A DNA stretch of 64,000 nt from Emticicia oligotrophica DSM 17448 (GCF_000263195.1 NC_018748.1:3534001-3598000), one strand, 5' to 3'; positions 18,101-27,986 are shown, counted from the stretch's first letter. A program made the numbers and translations. The notes: generated from the sequence alone by a model not told the origin.

Positions 18101-21100
18101 ACGGCAAATATGACAGTAAATAAATATGGCTGGAGTGATATTCCGAGTATTTTAGGCAATACGCCTGATATTTGTGCAAGCGGTTCAAAAATATTGGTAC
18201 TAAATAATCCGACGCCTTCGGGAACTTATAAATGGTTTACTGATGCATCAACTTTAGTACAGATCGCTACTGGTACTAGTTATAATACACCAATTTTGAC
18301 TAATTCTATTTCTTACTTTGTGGCACGTGAGCAGCAAATTACTGCAAATCTAGTTTGTCAAACAGCGAGATCAGAGGTTAATATTAAAGTAAACGAGACC
18401 CCCAATGCACCAGTTTTAATTAATTCTGCAAATAAATCATCGTTTTGCAATACCGAGTCAAGTTTTAGTTTATCGGCATCTTGTAATACTGGAAATAGCT
18501 ATTTTAGATTGAATGGTGGCTTATGGACTTTAGGTAGTAGTATTAATATTAACCCTACAAATTATGCCCTTTTGACCACCTTGAATTATGAGTTCAAATG
18601 CTCTCTAAATAATTCTTGTGAAAGTTTAATTTCAACCTTGAATATAGTTATTAATCCATCTCCAACGCCTCCTTTAATTTCAGGAAACACAAACATTTGT
18701 GCAGGCAATTCAACTGTTTTATCGGCAAGTGGGTGTAATGGCCAAATTGTTTGGTCAAATGGAGATACAAGTAATACTGTTAGTGTTTCATCCTCAGGTA
18801 CTTATAGTGCAGTTTGTGTGCAAAATGCTTGCACGAGTGTTTTGTCTAATACATTGTCAATAGTTGTAAATCCAAAACCATCTGTTCCTACGGTAGTTTC
18901 AAATGATGTGGATAATGTGATATGTGCTGGCTCTAGTGTACAATTAAATGTAAGTAATTGTGGGGGGCAGGTAGTATGGTCAAATGGTTTTACTGGCTCT
19001 TTCATCAATATTACTACATCGGGTACTTTTAGTGCGGTTTGTGTAGAAAATGGATGCATGAGTGAGCCATCTACCACACAAACTATTTTGGTAAATGCTT
19101 TGCCAAGTATTACTTTGGGAAGTATCCCAAGTATTTGTAATAATGCAAATACATTTAGTTTGCCCTATTCAACCATTGGCAATTCACCAGATAAATTCAT
19201 CCTTACTTCTACAATGCTAGGTTTTAATTCGGTTGTAGATGCTGATTTACCTACTTCTCCAATTTTAGTAAATATTCCAACGGGAATAGTAGGGAGTAAT
19301 GCATTTACAATCAGTGTTAAAAATTCAATAACAAATTGTATTAGCTCGCAGGATTTTAATGTGTTAGTTTTGCCTGTATTGAATGGTGGAAGTATAGAAG
19401 GAAGCTCAAGTAGTGTAAATTGTTCGGGATATAATGCTGGCGTAATTTCAAGCGTAAGTTTAGCTATCGGAGGAAAAAGCCCTTACACTTATCAATGGCA
19501 ATTTTCTAGTGATGGTAGCGGTTTTAATGATATTATTGGTGAAACTTCAACAACTTTCAATCCACCAGCCTTAACATCAACCACTTTTTACCGTAGAAAG
19601 GTTACAGATGCATGTGGAGTAGATATGTATTCTTCGAATGTTCATAAAATACAAATTGTGCCAGACCCACAAATAACCTTAACAAGTTCGAGTGATATCA
19701 ATATATGTTCGGGTAGTAGTATTTCATTAGAAGCAACTACGATTGGTGGTTCTGGTACTTGTTCTGCTACTTGGGAAAGTTCAAGTACACAGACAGGTAC
19801 ATTTATAACCGAGCAAACTGGTGGATTAACATTTTCAAAGATTAGCACTAATTTTTCATCCAATCCTTTAGTTACTTATTATAGAGTAAAATACAGTTGT
19901 ACTGGTACTGGTTCAAGTAGTTGTAATCAATCTATTTCATCACTAGTAAAAGTTACAACCTTTGCTGTTCCTTCGGAGCCAATAATTTTGGGAGAAAGCT
20001 TTCTTTGTACTGGTAATACAACAAATTTAGTTGCTACTGGCTGTAATGGCGTGGTTACTTGGAATCAAGGTTCAACGGGGAGTGTGCTGAGTGTTTCAAC
20101 AGCAGGCTCTTATAGTGCCACTTGCATTCAAAACACATGTGTAAGTAATGCCTCAAATATTCATACAATTATTATTAGTCCAACACCTCCAACCCCAATT
20201 ATTAGCTCAAATGATACCGATAATATTATTTGCGAAGGAGCATTTGTTGAGCTGAGTGTAAATAATTGTGCAGGAAATGTAATTTGGTCTAATGGTTCTA
20301 CTGGAACCGCAATTTTAGTACGAATTTCAGGTACGTATCATGCGACTTGTATGCAAAATAATTGTTTAAGTGCAATTTCGACTTCACAAACTATTGTCGT
20401 AAATCCAATTCCTTCGATTCCAGTTATTAGTGGTAACTTAAGTATGTGTGCTGGGAGTACAACTACATTAACGGCAACTGGTTGTACTGGTTCAATAGTA
20501 TGGAATAATGGCAATACAGGAAGTGTATTAACTGTCTCAATAGAAGGTACTTACAGTGCAAAGTGTTTGGCAAATAATTGTGAAAGTTCGTTTTCACCAA
20601 TAAAAATAGTTAGTATAAATTCCATTCCCAGTACCCCAAAGATAACAGGAAAATTAAGTGTATGTAAGGGAAGTTCAGCACTTTTGAGTGTGAGTGGCTG
20701 TATTGGAGAAATTACTTGGAGTACAGGTGCTATTGGAAGTGAATTACAGGCTTCAGTTGGTACTTATTCAGCAACTTGTACTGAAAATTCATGTATGAGT
20801 CTATCTTCCGAAATATTTACGATTTCTGAAAACCCTCTTCCTATAATAAATGTAAATTCAGTGAATGATATATGTAATGGAGCTTCTTCTTTTGAACTTG
20901 CCTACTCTTTAAATAATGCAGATAGATATAGCTTAATTTCAACTATGCCTGATTTTCAATCAGTTTTGGAGAGTAATTTGGTCAATTCACCATTAAGTGT
21001 AATGATTCCTAGTGGTAAAACAGGAACCCATACCTTTACTATAAAGGTAGAAGACTCAATTACAGGATGTAGCACAAGTCAGAATTTCGGTGTAAAAATC

Positions 21101-24100
21101 CTTCCCCCATTAACTGGAGGAAGTATCGAACCTTCATCAATTACATTGAATTGTTCGGGGTACAACGCAGGCGTGATTTCGAGTGTTAGTTTGGCAAGTG
21201 GTGGCAAGAGTCCATACACGTATCAATGGCAATCTTCGCTTGATAATCAGGTGTTTATAGATGTTATTGGTGCAAGTTCAGTAACTTATGACCCACCAGC
21301 CTTGAGTAGTACGACCTATTACAGAAGAAAAGTGGTAGATGGATGTTTAGAAGAAAGTTATTCAACAAATATTCATGAAATCAAGATAGTACCCGACCCA
21401 CAGATTACCCTAATAGATGCAAGTGAACGAGTAATTTGTTCTGGAGAAACGATTAACTTAACAGCAACCACACTAGGAGGTTCGGGAACATGTGTGGCTA
21501 CGTGGCAATCATCATCTACGCTTTCAGGTACTTATGTAAATGAGCAAGTAGGAGGTCTTGGTTATAGTACAACATTGACAAATACCTCATCAAGTTCAAT
21601 TGTTAAGTATTACCGAGTACAATATGCGTGCTCGGGTACAGGTTCGGGAAGTTGTAATCAATCAACATCATCAGTGGTTAAGGTAACGATAAATCCAATG
21701 CCAGTTGTACCAGAAGTGAATGGGGTTGGAACAATTTGTAAGGGACAAAGTACAACACTAACCTCAAGTGCTTGTAATGGTACAATTGTTTGGACAAATG
21801 GAATGACAGGAACAAGTATTAGTGTATCAGAAGGATCTTACAAAGCTGTATGTGTGAACGATTGCGGAACAAGTATAGAAAGCAATGAGATAGTAGTAAA
21901 TGTTAAGACATTACCTGTGCCAATAGTAGTTGGCACAAGCATGATTTGTATGGGTCAATCGACAGCCTTGACTGCTAGTGGTTGTGAAGGGGAAGTAATA
22001 TGGAGTAATGCATTAAGTGGCACAAGTATCATAGTTAGTCCAAGTACAACTAGTACATATTATGCTAGATGCGTGTTTGATGGCTGTGAAAGTGAGAATA
22101 GTTTAGGAATAACAGTAACAGTCTCACCGAGTATAAGTTTTAGTGTAGGAGAAGTTCCAGATATTTGTCACTCAGCGATGAATTTTGAAGTACCGTATTC
22201 ATTGACCTTAGGAAGTCCAGACCAATATAGTTTAACATCAACGATGCCAGGATTTGTTTCTATTATTGATGCAAACTTGAAGGTGTCACCAATTTCTGTG
22301 ACTATTCCGAATGGACAAACAGGTACTTTTAATTTTACATTGACATTAAAGTCAAGTTCAACAGGCTGTAGTGCTATACAGAGTTTTAGTGTAAAAGTAT
22401 TACCAGCATTAACTGGAGGAAGTATCGAACCTTCATCAATTACATTGAACTGTTCGGGGTACAACGCAGGCGTGATTTCGAGTGTTAGTTTGGCAAGTGG
22501 TGGCAAGAGTCCATATACGTATCAATGGCAATCTTCGCTTGATAATCAGGTGTTTACAGATGTTATTGGTGCAAGTTCAGTAACTTATGACCCACCAACC
22601 TTGAGTAGTACGACCTATTACAGAAGAAAAGTGGTAGATGGATGTTTAGAAGAAATTTATTCAACAAATATTCATGAAATCAAGATAGTACCCGACCCAC
22701 AGATTACCCTAATAGATGCAAGTGAACGAGTAATTTGTTCTGGAGAAACGATTAACTTAACAGCAACCACACTAGGGGGTTCGGGAACATGTGTGGCTAC
22801 GTGGCAATCATCATCTACGCTTTCAGGTACTTATGTAAATGAGCAAGTAGGAGGTCTTGGTTATAGTATATCATTGCCAAATACCTCATCAAGTTCAATT
22901 GTTAAGTATTACCGAGTACAATATGCGTGCTCGGGTACAGGTTCGGGAAGTTGTAATCAATCAACATCATCAGTGGTTAAGGTAACGATAAATCCAATGC
23001 CAGTGATTCCAGTTATTTCACCAAATGCTGTTACATTGTGCTCAAACCAGTCAACAATAATTACTGCAACTGGGTGTAATGGTTTGGTTACTTGGAATAA
23101 TGGACAAACTGGTACTGCCTTAACTGTTTCAGAATCAGGTATTTTTTCTGCAAATTGTACGCAAAATAATTGTAAAAGTGAAGAGAGTTTAGCTTCGATA
23201 GTAACAATGTCATCTAAAGGCACTGTGTCAGTTCCAATTATAAACAGTAATTTAATAAATATTTGTAAAGGCCAAACAACCACACTTACAGCTACTAACT
23301 GTGTAGGTATTGTAAGTTGGAGTGATGGACAGATTGGAACGTTGATTAGTGTTAGTCCACAACAATCTACGAGTTACACTGCTACTTGTCTTGATGGCAT
23401 TTGCAGAAGCGAATCAAGTAATCAAGTTTTAGTAACCGTTATTGAATATCCAGTCATTTCTGTGCAACCAAAAAACGAAGCAGATTGTAATGGAAATTCA
23501 GTTACATTATCAGTTTCGGCTTCCAATGTTAGTGATTATCAATGGCAAAAGAAACTTCCAAATGAGGATTTTAGGGATATTTTAGGGGCCAATACAAATA
23601 CATTAGCAGTGGGAAACATTGGAGGCTCCAATGGCCCTCATCTAAGTGAATACAGAGTAATTTTAAGTAATAATTCTTGTAGTATTGTTTCAAATATTGC
23701 GGTACTAACCGTTAATTCTATTTCAGGAATTATTGATGACCAGCAAGTTTGTAGTGGTACAAGTGTCACTTTCGATTTATCAAAAGTTACGTTTTCTGGT
23801 ACAATTAAAAACTTCCAATGGCAAAAACGATTGAGTACCTCAGGCACATGGAACGACATTGCAGGAGCAAATTCTTCTACTTTTTTCATCAGTGGTGCTA
23901 CTAACGCTGACGAGCAATATTATCGTTGTAAAATAACATTTACGGCGGGTACTTCTACTTGTATACGTTATACAACTGAAAATGACTCTAATGGAGCCAA
24001 ACTTACAGTTTTAGTTGCTTCTAATCCGTTTATTTCTGGGGTAGATTCTGTATGTTTAGGAAAAAGTACAACCCTTACCGCAAATAATTGTGATGGAGAA

Positions 24101-27100
24101 ATTTTATGGTCGAATGGGCAAACCACAAAAACTATCATAGTTTCTCCAATAGAAAATACATTTTATTCACTTAATTGTAAGCTATTAGGATGTAACTACG
24201 ATGTTTCCTCAGAACCTTTCTTGGTTAAGGTCAATCAAACACCTTTACCCGAAAGTCTTACTAACGATGTTACAGTTCCAGAAACCTTAGTGTTTTCCGC
24301 AAAAACAACGATAAGTAATGCTTCTTTAATTTGGTATAATAAGGCTACTGGAGGAAATTCTTCAACTATTGCCCCAACATTCACTTCAATAGGCACTTAT
24401 AATTATTGGGTTTCACAAACAAACCTAATTACTGGTTGTGAAAGTATAAGGCTTCCAATTACTGCTAAGATTTTAGATTATTTTCACATTTCTAAACAGC
24501 CAACGAGTCAAGTTGATTGCAAAGGAAATTCTGTTTATTTAGATGTAACTACAGCAGGAGTTAATGCCAATATTACCTATCAATGGCAAAGAAAAAGACC
24601 AAATGAACCTGATTTTGTAAACTTAGTGGCCGAAGGCAATGGAATAAAAGGTTGGTTTTCTAAAACTATGGTTGTCTCAAACGTAGGAGATAATAATAAT
24701 CCCAATCAAACGCAGTATAGGTGTATAATTAGTAGTGGAGGACAAACCATTACCTCTGAAGTTTCTACACTCACCGTTAATTCAATTACAGGCTCTTTAC
24801 CGAATTTAGGTATCTGTATTGGTGGAACTAACGAATTTAATCTACAAAACTATTTTTCAATTACGGGTAATGTGTTGAGTTACCAATGGCAAACACGATC
24901 AAGTACGAATGGAACTTGGACAAATCTAGTAGAGGGAAATGGAATTTTGGGTAGCACGAGTAATATTTTAAAGTTTACAAATGCAACGGAAGTACAGGGA
25001 GTTTATTATCGTTGTTTAGTGAAATTTAATACTAATGGTTTTGAATGTATTGAGCCAACTGATGCTGGAAAGTTAATTGTAAGTGGATTTCCACCAGCAC
25101 CCGCTGTAACTAACGTTTTTTATTGTCAAAACTCCTCGGCAAGTAAGTTAAAAGTGAATAGTTCAGTACAAAATTTGGTTTGGTATAGCCAAGAATTTGG
25201 AGGAATTGGCTCAAAAATCGCACCAATTCCTGGTACAAGCATTGCTGGAGAATTTAAGTATTATGTTGCTGACCGGACAGATGAAGGTTGTGAAGGCCCC
25301 AGAGCGTCAATTACAGTTTCAGTAGGGGAGTTACCACCAGCTCCAAAAAATACCACGCCGATGAGTATCAATGAGGGAGAAGTATTGACTTTTTCAGCAG
25401 AAGGAAACCCAGTTGAAAATCAGGTTTTACGTTGGTATAGTTCACCAAACACTTCAACTTTTACTACTACGGCTCCAACATTTTCAACAGCAGGTACTTA
25501 TACGAGGTATGTGGCTCAAGTTTCAATGCATAGTTGTGTTGGCCCTCGAATTCCCATTACTGCAACTATCATTCCTACTTTAAAATTTACTAAACAACCT
25601 ATTTCGCAGGTAGATTGTAATGGAAATGCTGTTACATTTAGTGTTTCTGCATCAGCTCCAAGTGCTTTTACTTATCAATGGCAAAGAAAGAAAGTCAACG
25701 AAAGTGAATTTTCTGATTTGAATAATGAAACAAGTAGCTCTTTGAAAATTGCCAATGTTGGAAGCTTTGAGAACCCCGACCAAACAAGGTATCGTTGTAT
25801 TATAAAAAATGAAAAAAGTGCTGTAATCTCAGAAGAAGCAATATTACAAGTAAATCAAATTCTGGGAGCATTACCTACAATGAGCCTTTGTGATGGAAAA
25901 CCAAGTAAGTTATCATTTGAAGGCTTATTATTTACAGGAAAAATTGTTTCGTATCAATGGCAAAAGAAATCAGGTAATACTTATTTAGATATTCCAACCA
26001 CCGTAAATGGTTTCGCGGAAATTACAGAAACTGGTAACTATCGAGGTAGAATTTCATTTATGGTTGATAGAAACTCAACTTGTGTTCGAACTGTAGATAT
26101 CAAAATTGAATCTAAACCAAGACCTGAGATTCCACAAGTAAGCAATCAAGTTATTTGTCAAAACTCGAATTTTGATATTACAAAAATGGTTAAAGCTACA
26201 CATCAATTACGGTGGTACGAATCAATGACAGATTCTACTTCAGAAACAATTCCTCCAAAAATTGATGTGAGTAAACATGGAACAGCGACCTATGTAGTTA
26301 GTCAATTAAGTGAATTTGGTTGTGAAAGTGAACGAAAATCATTTGAAATAAAAATCGCATCTATACCTCAAATTCCAAAAGTAAATGATACAATTTTTTG
26401 CCGAAATGCACCAAGTGAAGCACTTTTGGCAAAGACTTCAGATGAAAATCAAATAGTTTGGTATGCTTCAGCAAATGGACAAGAGCCATTAAAGCAGAAG
26501 CCAATTCCAAATACAAAACTTGATGGTGAAAGCATTTATTTCGCCGCTTCAAAAAATACAGATGGTTGTGAAAGTGAAAGAATTCCATTGAAAGTTACGA
26601 TTCAACCTTGCATAGCTACTTTGATAAATGATAACAATAATTGTTTGCAAATAGCAGCAGATAGTGTCAAGGGGAACAAATGGTTTGATTTATATGATTC
26701 GGCTGGACGTTTATATGCGTCAGTTAATCCTAATGGACAAAATTTAGGGAAGGTCACGGCTTCTATTCGCCATTATGGCCGTGGAGCAATGGCTATTCCA
26801 ACAACAGAAAAAGGCACAAAATTAATGTCACGTTATCTTGATTTTCAAAGTTCGTTGCTCAAACAATTCAAAAAACCAGTTTCTTTAAGAATATATTACC
26901 TAAACGAAGAGTTAGATGAGTATAAAATGGCAACAAATTTACTCGATTTAAGCATCAATGATTTCAATATTGTGCATTACGATGGTATTCGGGAAGATTG
27001 TGGTTTTGAAAATAATGATAATTTTAAAGAAGGGGATAGTTATGTGATTTATAAGAATGTGCTGGGTAATCAAATCATGGAAGATTTCTTCTTTTTAGAG

Positions 27101-27685
27101 TTCGAAGTGAATGAATTTTCTGAAAATGGAGCCACCGCCAATGATTATACTGAAATATCATTTGCAGGAAAAGAAACAGAAAATCAAACGGTTGCTCTAA
27201 ATTGGAAAAGTAAATTTGAAGTAAAAGCTGAAAAATATGTACTTGAGAGAAGTGATGATTGTAAAAACTTTGTAAAAATTGCAGAAATAAAAGCAAATGG
27301 AATTGGTAGTTCGTACGAAAGTATTGATTTACAGCCACTAGCAGGTAAAAGCTGTTATAGATTAGTGTACATTGACAAAGATGGAACAAAGAAATATCTT
27401 GATGCAATCGAAGTTAAATTTACCGATACTACCTCTGTTTGTACGGTTTTCCCAAATCCATCAATTCAAGGAAATGAAGTGAGTTTGTATTTAAGGAATA
27501 TCAAAGAAAAGCAAATCAATTTATTCGATATGCTTGGTCAAAAACTTTCTTATTCATTAAATAAAGAAGAAACTGGAATAATTAAAATTCATCCTGATGT
27601 AAATCTCAGTCAAGGTATTCATTTCTTAGTTGTGATAGGAGAAAATGGCAAAAAGTGCATTCAAAAAGTAGTGATTAATCCTTGA
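15116..27685 (+). CDS. Giant repeat-rich T9SS-secreted surface protein (4189 residues)
   Basis: After a signal peptide (about 1-28) nearly the whole protein consists of Ig-like/PKD-like beta modules rich in Ser, Thr and Asn. Three kinds are visible: modules with a central YQWQ and paired Cys (for example near residues 285, 2800, 3150 and 3500); modules with ICxG...GCxG.IxWSNG..G and a final Cys (eleven copies, about 1185-2990); and modules with YCQN...LxWYG...C(E)GPRA (about 670-920 and 3320 on). A 200-residue unit occurs three times (about 1421-1620, 1999-2196, 2432-2629), the last two almost identical at DNA level. The end (about 4108-4189) is a type A T9SS sorting domain: VFPNPS, LFDMLGQ, GIHFLVV and KVVINP. 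It is likely anchored on the cell surface or released, as an adhesin or gliding-related protein. Specific function is unknown; SprB-like role is only analogy. Confidence 0.92.
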   Translation: MNNYLLFLVKKCIFLCLIFLFYTSTTFATSGIFESYVIVQANGGSVNYYDLNASTANPDFHGFSFGTFSCTSSLIIKGGQNKTYKNGTDNILNGYLHYRIFKIGTDPNTATWYSINLSFDRNLTNPGDQQWTGTSGTTNVLQGLADGSYSIEVYSTADFNYNGGSGTHYMNLGGANYKASFTISNPISITAQPTNPSTFCVGSNVSLSTTATGADTYYWQEEISSGNWVNISGNTGALSLAGGTTSITFNNLITTKKVRCLLTNCGGLNQISTNEITLSPQQPSINIQPVDAIDCYQNVVRFFVGASNVSYQWQRKRPTDADFIDLTGVDANDVSDASTNYLRIAQVGSANNLDGTLYRCKITSLNAPFCTNITNTVTLFVNEFNTVSVTKSPLCVGEPITFTANIATGAARLQSYQWFKNNISTGSINGANNASYSTTITSTSDNNWGIQGIFQSKSTNITGITTIGTCSTTKEKSITVKALPATPTANNVSRCGEGTVILSASSSLSTNEIFRWYDSNTSQNILGIGASYTTTSLAVGTYTYYLSVYNSLTTCESPRTSITVTINPIPSILLGSIADICNSANSFSLPYNSIENSPDQYSISTGNPALSGFTTINNATLNTSPIIVPIPANSSADTYQFLLSVKNTSTGCISNSQNFALKINATPSVPIVSSPINYCQNIPTNALMATAVGSNTLLWYGNNSSGGTSSMNAPVPNSNVVGLNTFYVSQKNSNNCEGPRAAIDVIINEIPASPITSTVVSLCKNATVTALTAIPSGTNTLVWYDENDNILPAAPVPNTSVVGSQVFKVSQKSSLPAGCESEKVSIIVNINDLPSAPSVNSPIGYCQNSTAIALVANSIGSNSLVWYGINSVGGISSNNASIPSTNTAGTTSYFVSQKDGNNCESLRAKIDVIITPILSATITGNNTFCSTGVLNTSTTLVANPLGGDGNFNYQWHNNDGLIVGATNQTFDINGLIQTNNSEPYRLAITSGYCSSTANMTVNKYGWSDIPSILGNTPDICASGSKILVLNNPTPSGTYKWFTDASTLVQIATGTSYNTPILTNSISYFVAREQQITANLVCQTARSEVNIKVNETPNAPVLINSANKSSFCNTESSFSLSASCNTGNSYFRLNGGLWTLGSSININPTNYALLTTLNYEFKCSLNNSCESLISTLNIVINPSPTPPLISGNTNICAGNSTVLSASGCNGQIVWSNGDTSNTVSVSSSGTYSAVCVQNACTSVLSNTLSIVVNPKPSVPTVVSNDVDNVICAGSSVQLNVSNCGGQVVWSNGFTGSFINITTSGTFSAVCVENGCMSEPSTTQTILVNALPSITLGSIPSICNNANTFSLPYSTIGNSPDKFILTSTMLGFNSVVDADLPTSPILVNIPTGIVGSNAFTISVKNSITNCISSQDFNVLVLPVLNGGSIEGSSSSVNCSGYNAGVISSVSLAIGGKSPYTYQWQFSSDGSGFNDIIGETSTTFNPPALTSTTFYRRKVTDACGVDMYSSNVHKIQIVPDPQITLTSSSDINICSGSSISLEATTIGGSGTCSATWESSSTQTGTFITEQTGGLTFSKISTNFSSNPLVTYYRVKYSCTGTGSSSCNQSISSLVKVTTFAVPSEPIILGESFLCTGNTTNLVATGCNGVVTWNQGSTGSVLSVSTAGSYSATCIQNTCVSNASNIHTIIISPTPPTPIISSNDTDNIICEGAFVELSVNNCAGNVIWSNGSTGTAILVRISGTYHATCMQNNCLSAISTSQTIVVNPIPSIPVISGNLSMCAGSTTTLTATGCTGSIVWNNGNTGSVLTVSIEGTYSAKCLANNCESSFSPIKIVSINSIPSTPKITGKLSVCKGSSALLSVSGCIGEITWSTGAIGSELQASVGTYSATCTENSCMSLSSEIFTISENPLPIINVNSVNDICNGASSFELAYSLNNADRYSLISTMPDFQSVLESNLVNSPLSVMIPSGKTGTHTFTIKVEDSITGCSTSQNFGVKILPPLTGGSIEPSSITLNCSGYNAGVISSVSLASGGKSPYTYQWQSSLDNQVFIDVIGASSVTYDPPALSSTTYYRRKVVDGCLEESYSTNIHEIKIVPDPQITLIDASERVICSGETINLTATTLGGSGTCVATWQSSSTLSGTYVNEQVGGLGYSTTLTNTSSSSIVKYYRVQYACSGTGSGSCNQSTSSVVKVTINPMPVVPEVNGVGTICKGQSTTLTSSACNGTIVWTNGMTGTSISVSEGSYKAVCVNDCGTSIESNEIVVNVKTLPVPIVVGTSMICMGQSTALTASGCEGEVIWSNALSGTSIIVSPSTTSTYYARCVFDGCESENSLGITVTVSPSISFSVGEVPDICHSAMNFEVPYSLTLGSPDQYSLTSTMPGFVSIIDANLKVSPISVTIPNGQTGTFNFTLTLKSSSTGCSAIQSFSVKVLPALTGGSIEPSSITLNCSGYNAGVISSVSLASGGKSPYTYQWQSSLDNQVFTDVIGASSVTYDPPTLSSTTYYRRKVVDGCLEEIYSTNIHEIKIVPDPQITLIDASERVICSGETINLTATTLGGSGTCVATWQSSSTLSGTYVNEQVGGLGYSISLPNTSSSSIVKYYRVQYACSGTGSGSCNQSTSSVVKVTINPMPVIPVISPNAVTLCSNQSTIITATGCNGLVTWNNGQTGTALTVSESGIFSANCTQNNCKSEESLASIVTMSSKGTVSVPIINSNLINICKGQTTTLTATNCVGIVSWSDGQIGTLISVSPQQSTSYTATCLDGICRSESSNQVLVTVIEYPVISVQPKNEADCNGNSVTLSVSASNVSDYQWQKKLPNEDFRDILGANTNTLAVGNIGGSNGPHLSEYRVILSNNSCSIVSNIAVLTVNSISGIIDDQQVCSGTSVTFDLSKVTFSGTIKNFQWQKRLSTSGTWNDIAGANSSTFFISGATNADEQYYRCKITFTAGTSTCIRYTTENDSNGAKLTVLVASNPFISGVDSVCLGKSTTLTANNCDGEILWSNGQTTKTIIVSPIENTFYSLNCKLLGCNYDVSSEPFLVKVNQTPLPESLTNDVTVPETLVFSAKTTISNASLIWYNKATGGNSSTIAPTFTSIGTYNYWVSQTNLITGCESIRLPITAKILDYFHISKQPTSQVDCKGNSVYLDVTTAGVNANITYQWQRKRPNEPDFVNLVAEGNGIKGWFSKTMVVSNVGDNNNPNQTQYRCIISSGGQTITSEVSTLTVNSITGSLPNLGICIGGTNEFNLQNYFSITGNVLSYQWQTRSSTNGTWTNLVEGNGILGSTSNILKFTNATEVQGVYYRCLVKFNTNGFECIEPTDAGKLIVSGFPPAPAVTNVFYCQNSSASKLKVNSSVQNLVWYSQEFGGIGSKIAPIPGTSIAGEFKYYVADRTDEGCEGPRASITVSVGELPPAPKNTTPMSINEGEVLTFSAEGNPVENQVLRWYSSPNTSTFTTTAPTFSTAGTYTRYVAQVSMHSCVGPRIPITATIIPTLKFTKQPISQVDCNGNAVTFSVSASAPSAFTYQWQRKKVNESEFSDLNNETSSSLKIANVGSFENPDQTRYRCIIKNEKSAVISEEAILQVNQILGALPTMSLCDGKPSKLSFEGLLFTGKIVSYQWQKKSGNTYLDIPTTVNGFAEITETGNYRGRISFMVDRNSTCVRTVDIKIESKPRPEIPQVSNQVICQNSNFDITKMVKATHQLRWYESMTDSTSETIPPKIDVSKHGTATYVVSQLSEFGCESERKSFEIKIASIPQIPKVNDTIFCRNAPSEALLAKTSDENQIVWYASANGQEPLKQKPIPNTKLDGESIYFAASKNTDGCESERIPLKVTIQPCIATLINDNNNCLQIAADSVKGNKWFDLYDSAGRLYASVNPNGQNLGKVTASIRHYGRGAMAIPTTEKGTKLMSRYLDFQSSLLKQFKKPVSLRIYYLNEELDEYKMATNLLDLSINDFNIVHYDGIREDCGFENNDNFKEGDSYVIYKNVLGNQIMEDFFFLEFEVNEFSENGATANDYTEISFAGKETENQTVALNWKSKFEVKAEKYVLERSDDCKNFVKIAEIKANGIGSSYESIDLQPLAGKSCYRLVYIDKDGTKKYLDAIEVKFTDTTSVCTVFPNPSIQGNEVSLYLRNIKEKQINLFDMLGQKLSYSLNKEETGIIKIHPDVNLSQGIHFLVVIGENGKKCIQKVVINP
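19379..19975 (+). repeat. Module repeat in giant protein, diverged copy
   Basis: This is the oldest of three copies of a roughly 200-codon module (NGGSIEG, CSGYNAGVISSVSLA, KSPYTYQWQ, VPDPQITL, GGSGTCSATW). It is clearly homologous to the copies at 21110 and 22409 but diverged at many positions. End points are approximate. Confidence 0.75.
21110..21705 (+). repeat. Near-identical 596-bp direct repeat, copy A
   Basis: The segment from TTAACTGGAGG to CCAATGCCAGT is repeated at an offset of exactly 1299 bases (433 codons) with nine mismatches by eye (about 98.5 percent identity). The reading frame is preserved. Such identity implies recent duplication or gene conversion. Confidence 0.92.
22409..23004 (+). 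repeat. Near-identical 596-bp direct repeat, copy B
   Basis: Second copy of the segment at 21110-21705. Substitutions include AAT to AAC near 22449, AGTACAACA to AGTATATCA near 22866 and GACA to GCCA near 22877. Sequence before and after the repeat is only distantly similar, so the boundaries are sharp. Confidence 0.92.
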
Positions 27686-27690
27686 GACAT

Positions 27691-27698
27691 TATCTTTG
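27691..27698 (+). promoter_or_regulatory. Possible -7 box for 72-residue protein gene
   Basis: TATCTTTG matches the TAnnTTTG consensus, 20 bases before the ATG at 27719. No suitably spaced TTG is seen upstream, and the leader would be very short. Confidence 0.38.
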
Positions 27699-27718
27699 TA
27701 TTAAAAAATGAATATTTA

Positions 27719-27937
27719 ATGAAAGACTTTAATCTAAAATCATATCATATTAGAGGAATGAATGCTGCTTCTGAAGAAGAAAAATTAGCCATTAATCAAG
27801 AACTCAAAGATTTATACGCTAGCCTTTCGGAAGAAGATAAAGTTGATTTTAATGAACAACTTCAAACGTTTATTATCAAAGAAATGGCCGCCATAAAATC
27901 GGTTTATGATGCTGCTCAAAGTGATGATTTGAACTAA
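27719..27937 (+). CDS. Small acidic helical protein of unknown function (72 residues)
   Basis: The protein is predicted to be largely helical and rich in Glu, Asp, Lys and Ala (for example ASEEEKLAINQELKDLYASL), with no signal peptide, membrane segment or cysteine. It looks like a small cytosolic protein. A putative promoter lies directly upstream and a strong terminator directly follows, so it is probably an independent short transcript. I do not recognise the family, and the neighbours (giant adhesin, glycyl-tRNA synthetase) give no clue. Confidence 0.7.
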   Translation: MKDFNLKSYHIRGMNAASEEEKLAINQELKDLYASLSEEDKVDFNEQLQTFIIKEMAAIKSVYDAAQSDDLN

Positions 27938-27939
27938 AA

Positions 27940-27969
27940 AAAGCCCCATTGCACAAGCAATGGGGCTTT
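27940..27969. terminator. Bidirectional terminator before glycyl-tRNA synthetase 3' end
   Basis: Thirteen-base perfect arms AAAGCCCCATTGC (27940-27952) and GCAATGGGGCTTT (27957-27969) with a four-base loop, located between convergent genes with A and T runs at the flanks. Confidence 0.88.
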
Positions 27970-27986
27970 CTATTTGGAAAAAACGA

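Noticed and set aside
22168-23283. Several antisense open frames in the giant adhesin gene
   Set aside because: They follow from the low-complexity, repeat-rich sense sequence and recur in each repeat copy with no independent evidence of coding.
18670-24250. Possible CRISPR-like or tandem DNA repeats
   Set aside because: The repeats are protein modules of 60-200 codons with diverged DNA, not short identical direct repeats with unique spacers.
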